Positions 53,191 through 53,412 of a stretch of DNA of 53,412 nt are shown here, piece after piece; positions within the stretch are counted from its first letter, which is position 1, and every line of letters begins with the position of its first letter. The stretch comes from an uncultured Clostridia bacterium (GTDB lineage Bacteria > Bacillota > Clostridia > Oscillospirales > Acutalibacteraceae), in assembly GCA_944384905.1 (NCBI GenBank), contig CALWVE010000020.1, forward strand, positions 1 through 53,412, in the 5' to 3' direction. Both the position numbers and the translations under genes were made by a program. A model generated the notes under the pieces. That model was given only the letters and a program-made list of their open reading frames with translations. It did no database searches and was not told the origin of the DNA.

Positions 53191-53412
53191 ATGCATTCAA
53201 AGCTGAAATATAGTTTTGCATTTTGTCGGCGCTGCTCTTTCTCATGTCGCCGGTAACGTGGCCGTATACGTCCAGCGTAAAGGACACGGAAGCGTGTCCC
53301 AGATTCTCCGATACCGTCTTGAGATCGTCCCCCGCTCTGATGGCTGCCACGGCGTAGGAGTGCCGGAGATCGTGGAAACGGACAGAGGGCAGGCCAATAG
53401 CTTCCACCACGT
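53189..53412 (-). CDS. Tyrosine recombinase/integrase, C-terminal part (cut by window end)
   Basis: The last 74 codons of a phage-type integrase, continuing past the window edge. The catalytic region is clear: FHDLRHSYAV (His-x-x-Arg box), LGHASVSFTLDVYGHV with the nucleophile Tyr. It points toward tRNA-Pro, the usual layout of an integrative element inserted at a tRNA. The type of element (phage, ICE, mobilisable island) cannot be told from what is shown. Confidence 0.9.
   Translation of the reverse strand, partial: VVEAIGLPSVRFHDLRHSYAVAAIRAGDDLKTVSENLGHASVSFTLDVYGHVTGDMRKSSADKMQNYISALNA

Overview
The window looks like a chromosomal stretch of an anaerobic, endospore-type member of the Clostridia (Firmicutes), most likely of the order Oscillospirales. 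This is inferred from the gene families and synteny (spoVT, pdaA, the rimP-nusA-rnpM-ylxQ-infB-rbfA-nrnA-truB-ribF-rpsO-pnp block), the Gram-positive promoter and Shine-Dalgarno style, a Bce-type antimicrobial-peptide module, and the anaerobic (cobalt-early) B12 pathway. About 50 protein genes, two tRNAs, two cobalamin riboswitches and a tyrosine integrase cut by the window edge can be supported.

Layout. 1-4660: an acyl-CoA synthetase (minus), a SEDS-family (RodA/FtsW-like) protein and a NUDIX hydrolase, bordered by intergenic regions packed with hairpin-forming inverted repeats. 4660-10000: a Bce-like response regulator, histidine kinase, ABC ATPase and permease, followed by a small lipoprotein and a small membrane protein; a near-ideal BceR-type operator precedes the transporter genes. 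10040-11680: a stand-alone GH43 glycosidase. 11700-18000 (minus): hemA-sirC-hemC-cobA/hemD-hemB-hemL, which makes uroporphyrinogen III and precorrin-2. 18590-35160 (plus): cbiC and then a long corrinoid operon (cbiM'-'cbiO, cbiK, D, L, F, G, H, J, ET, A, cobT, U, S, a short cobU-like gene, cobC, cbiB, cobD). 35240-46890: spoVT and the conserved translation/RNA block ending in pnp. 46900-52700: a sulfatase carrying an internal deletion, pdaA, a small export-type membrane protein and two flavoproteins. 52730-53412: tRNA-Gln(CTG), tRNA-Pro(CGG) and the 3' end of an integrase, probably the edge of an integrative element.

How the genes work together. The two divergent arms of the tetrapyrrole region each start with a consensus promoter and a cobalamin riboswitch: one on the minus strand before hemA, with a clear intrinsic terminator, and one on the plus strand before cbiM. 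B12 should therefore shut off both precursor supply and corrin-ring synthesis. cbiC has its own promoter with no riboswitch. The pathway in the window is nearly complete from glutamyl-tRNA to cobalamin, but cobyric acid synthase (cbiP) and a corrinoid adenosyltransferase are not here.

Most notable: the cobalt ECF transporter locus is collapsed. cbiM loses its 3' third, cbiN and cbiQ are gone, and cbiO lacks its first residues, all at one out-of-frame junction. A similar internal deletion breaks the sulfatase gene. Either both are real deletions or both are assembly errors, and read mapping would decide. Other leads are a two-CobU arrangement in which each copy lacks a different canonical motif, arrays of modular hairpins between genes (one inside the corrinoid operon), and a perfect palindrome at the spoVT promoter.
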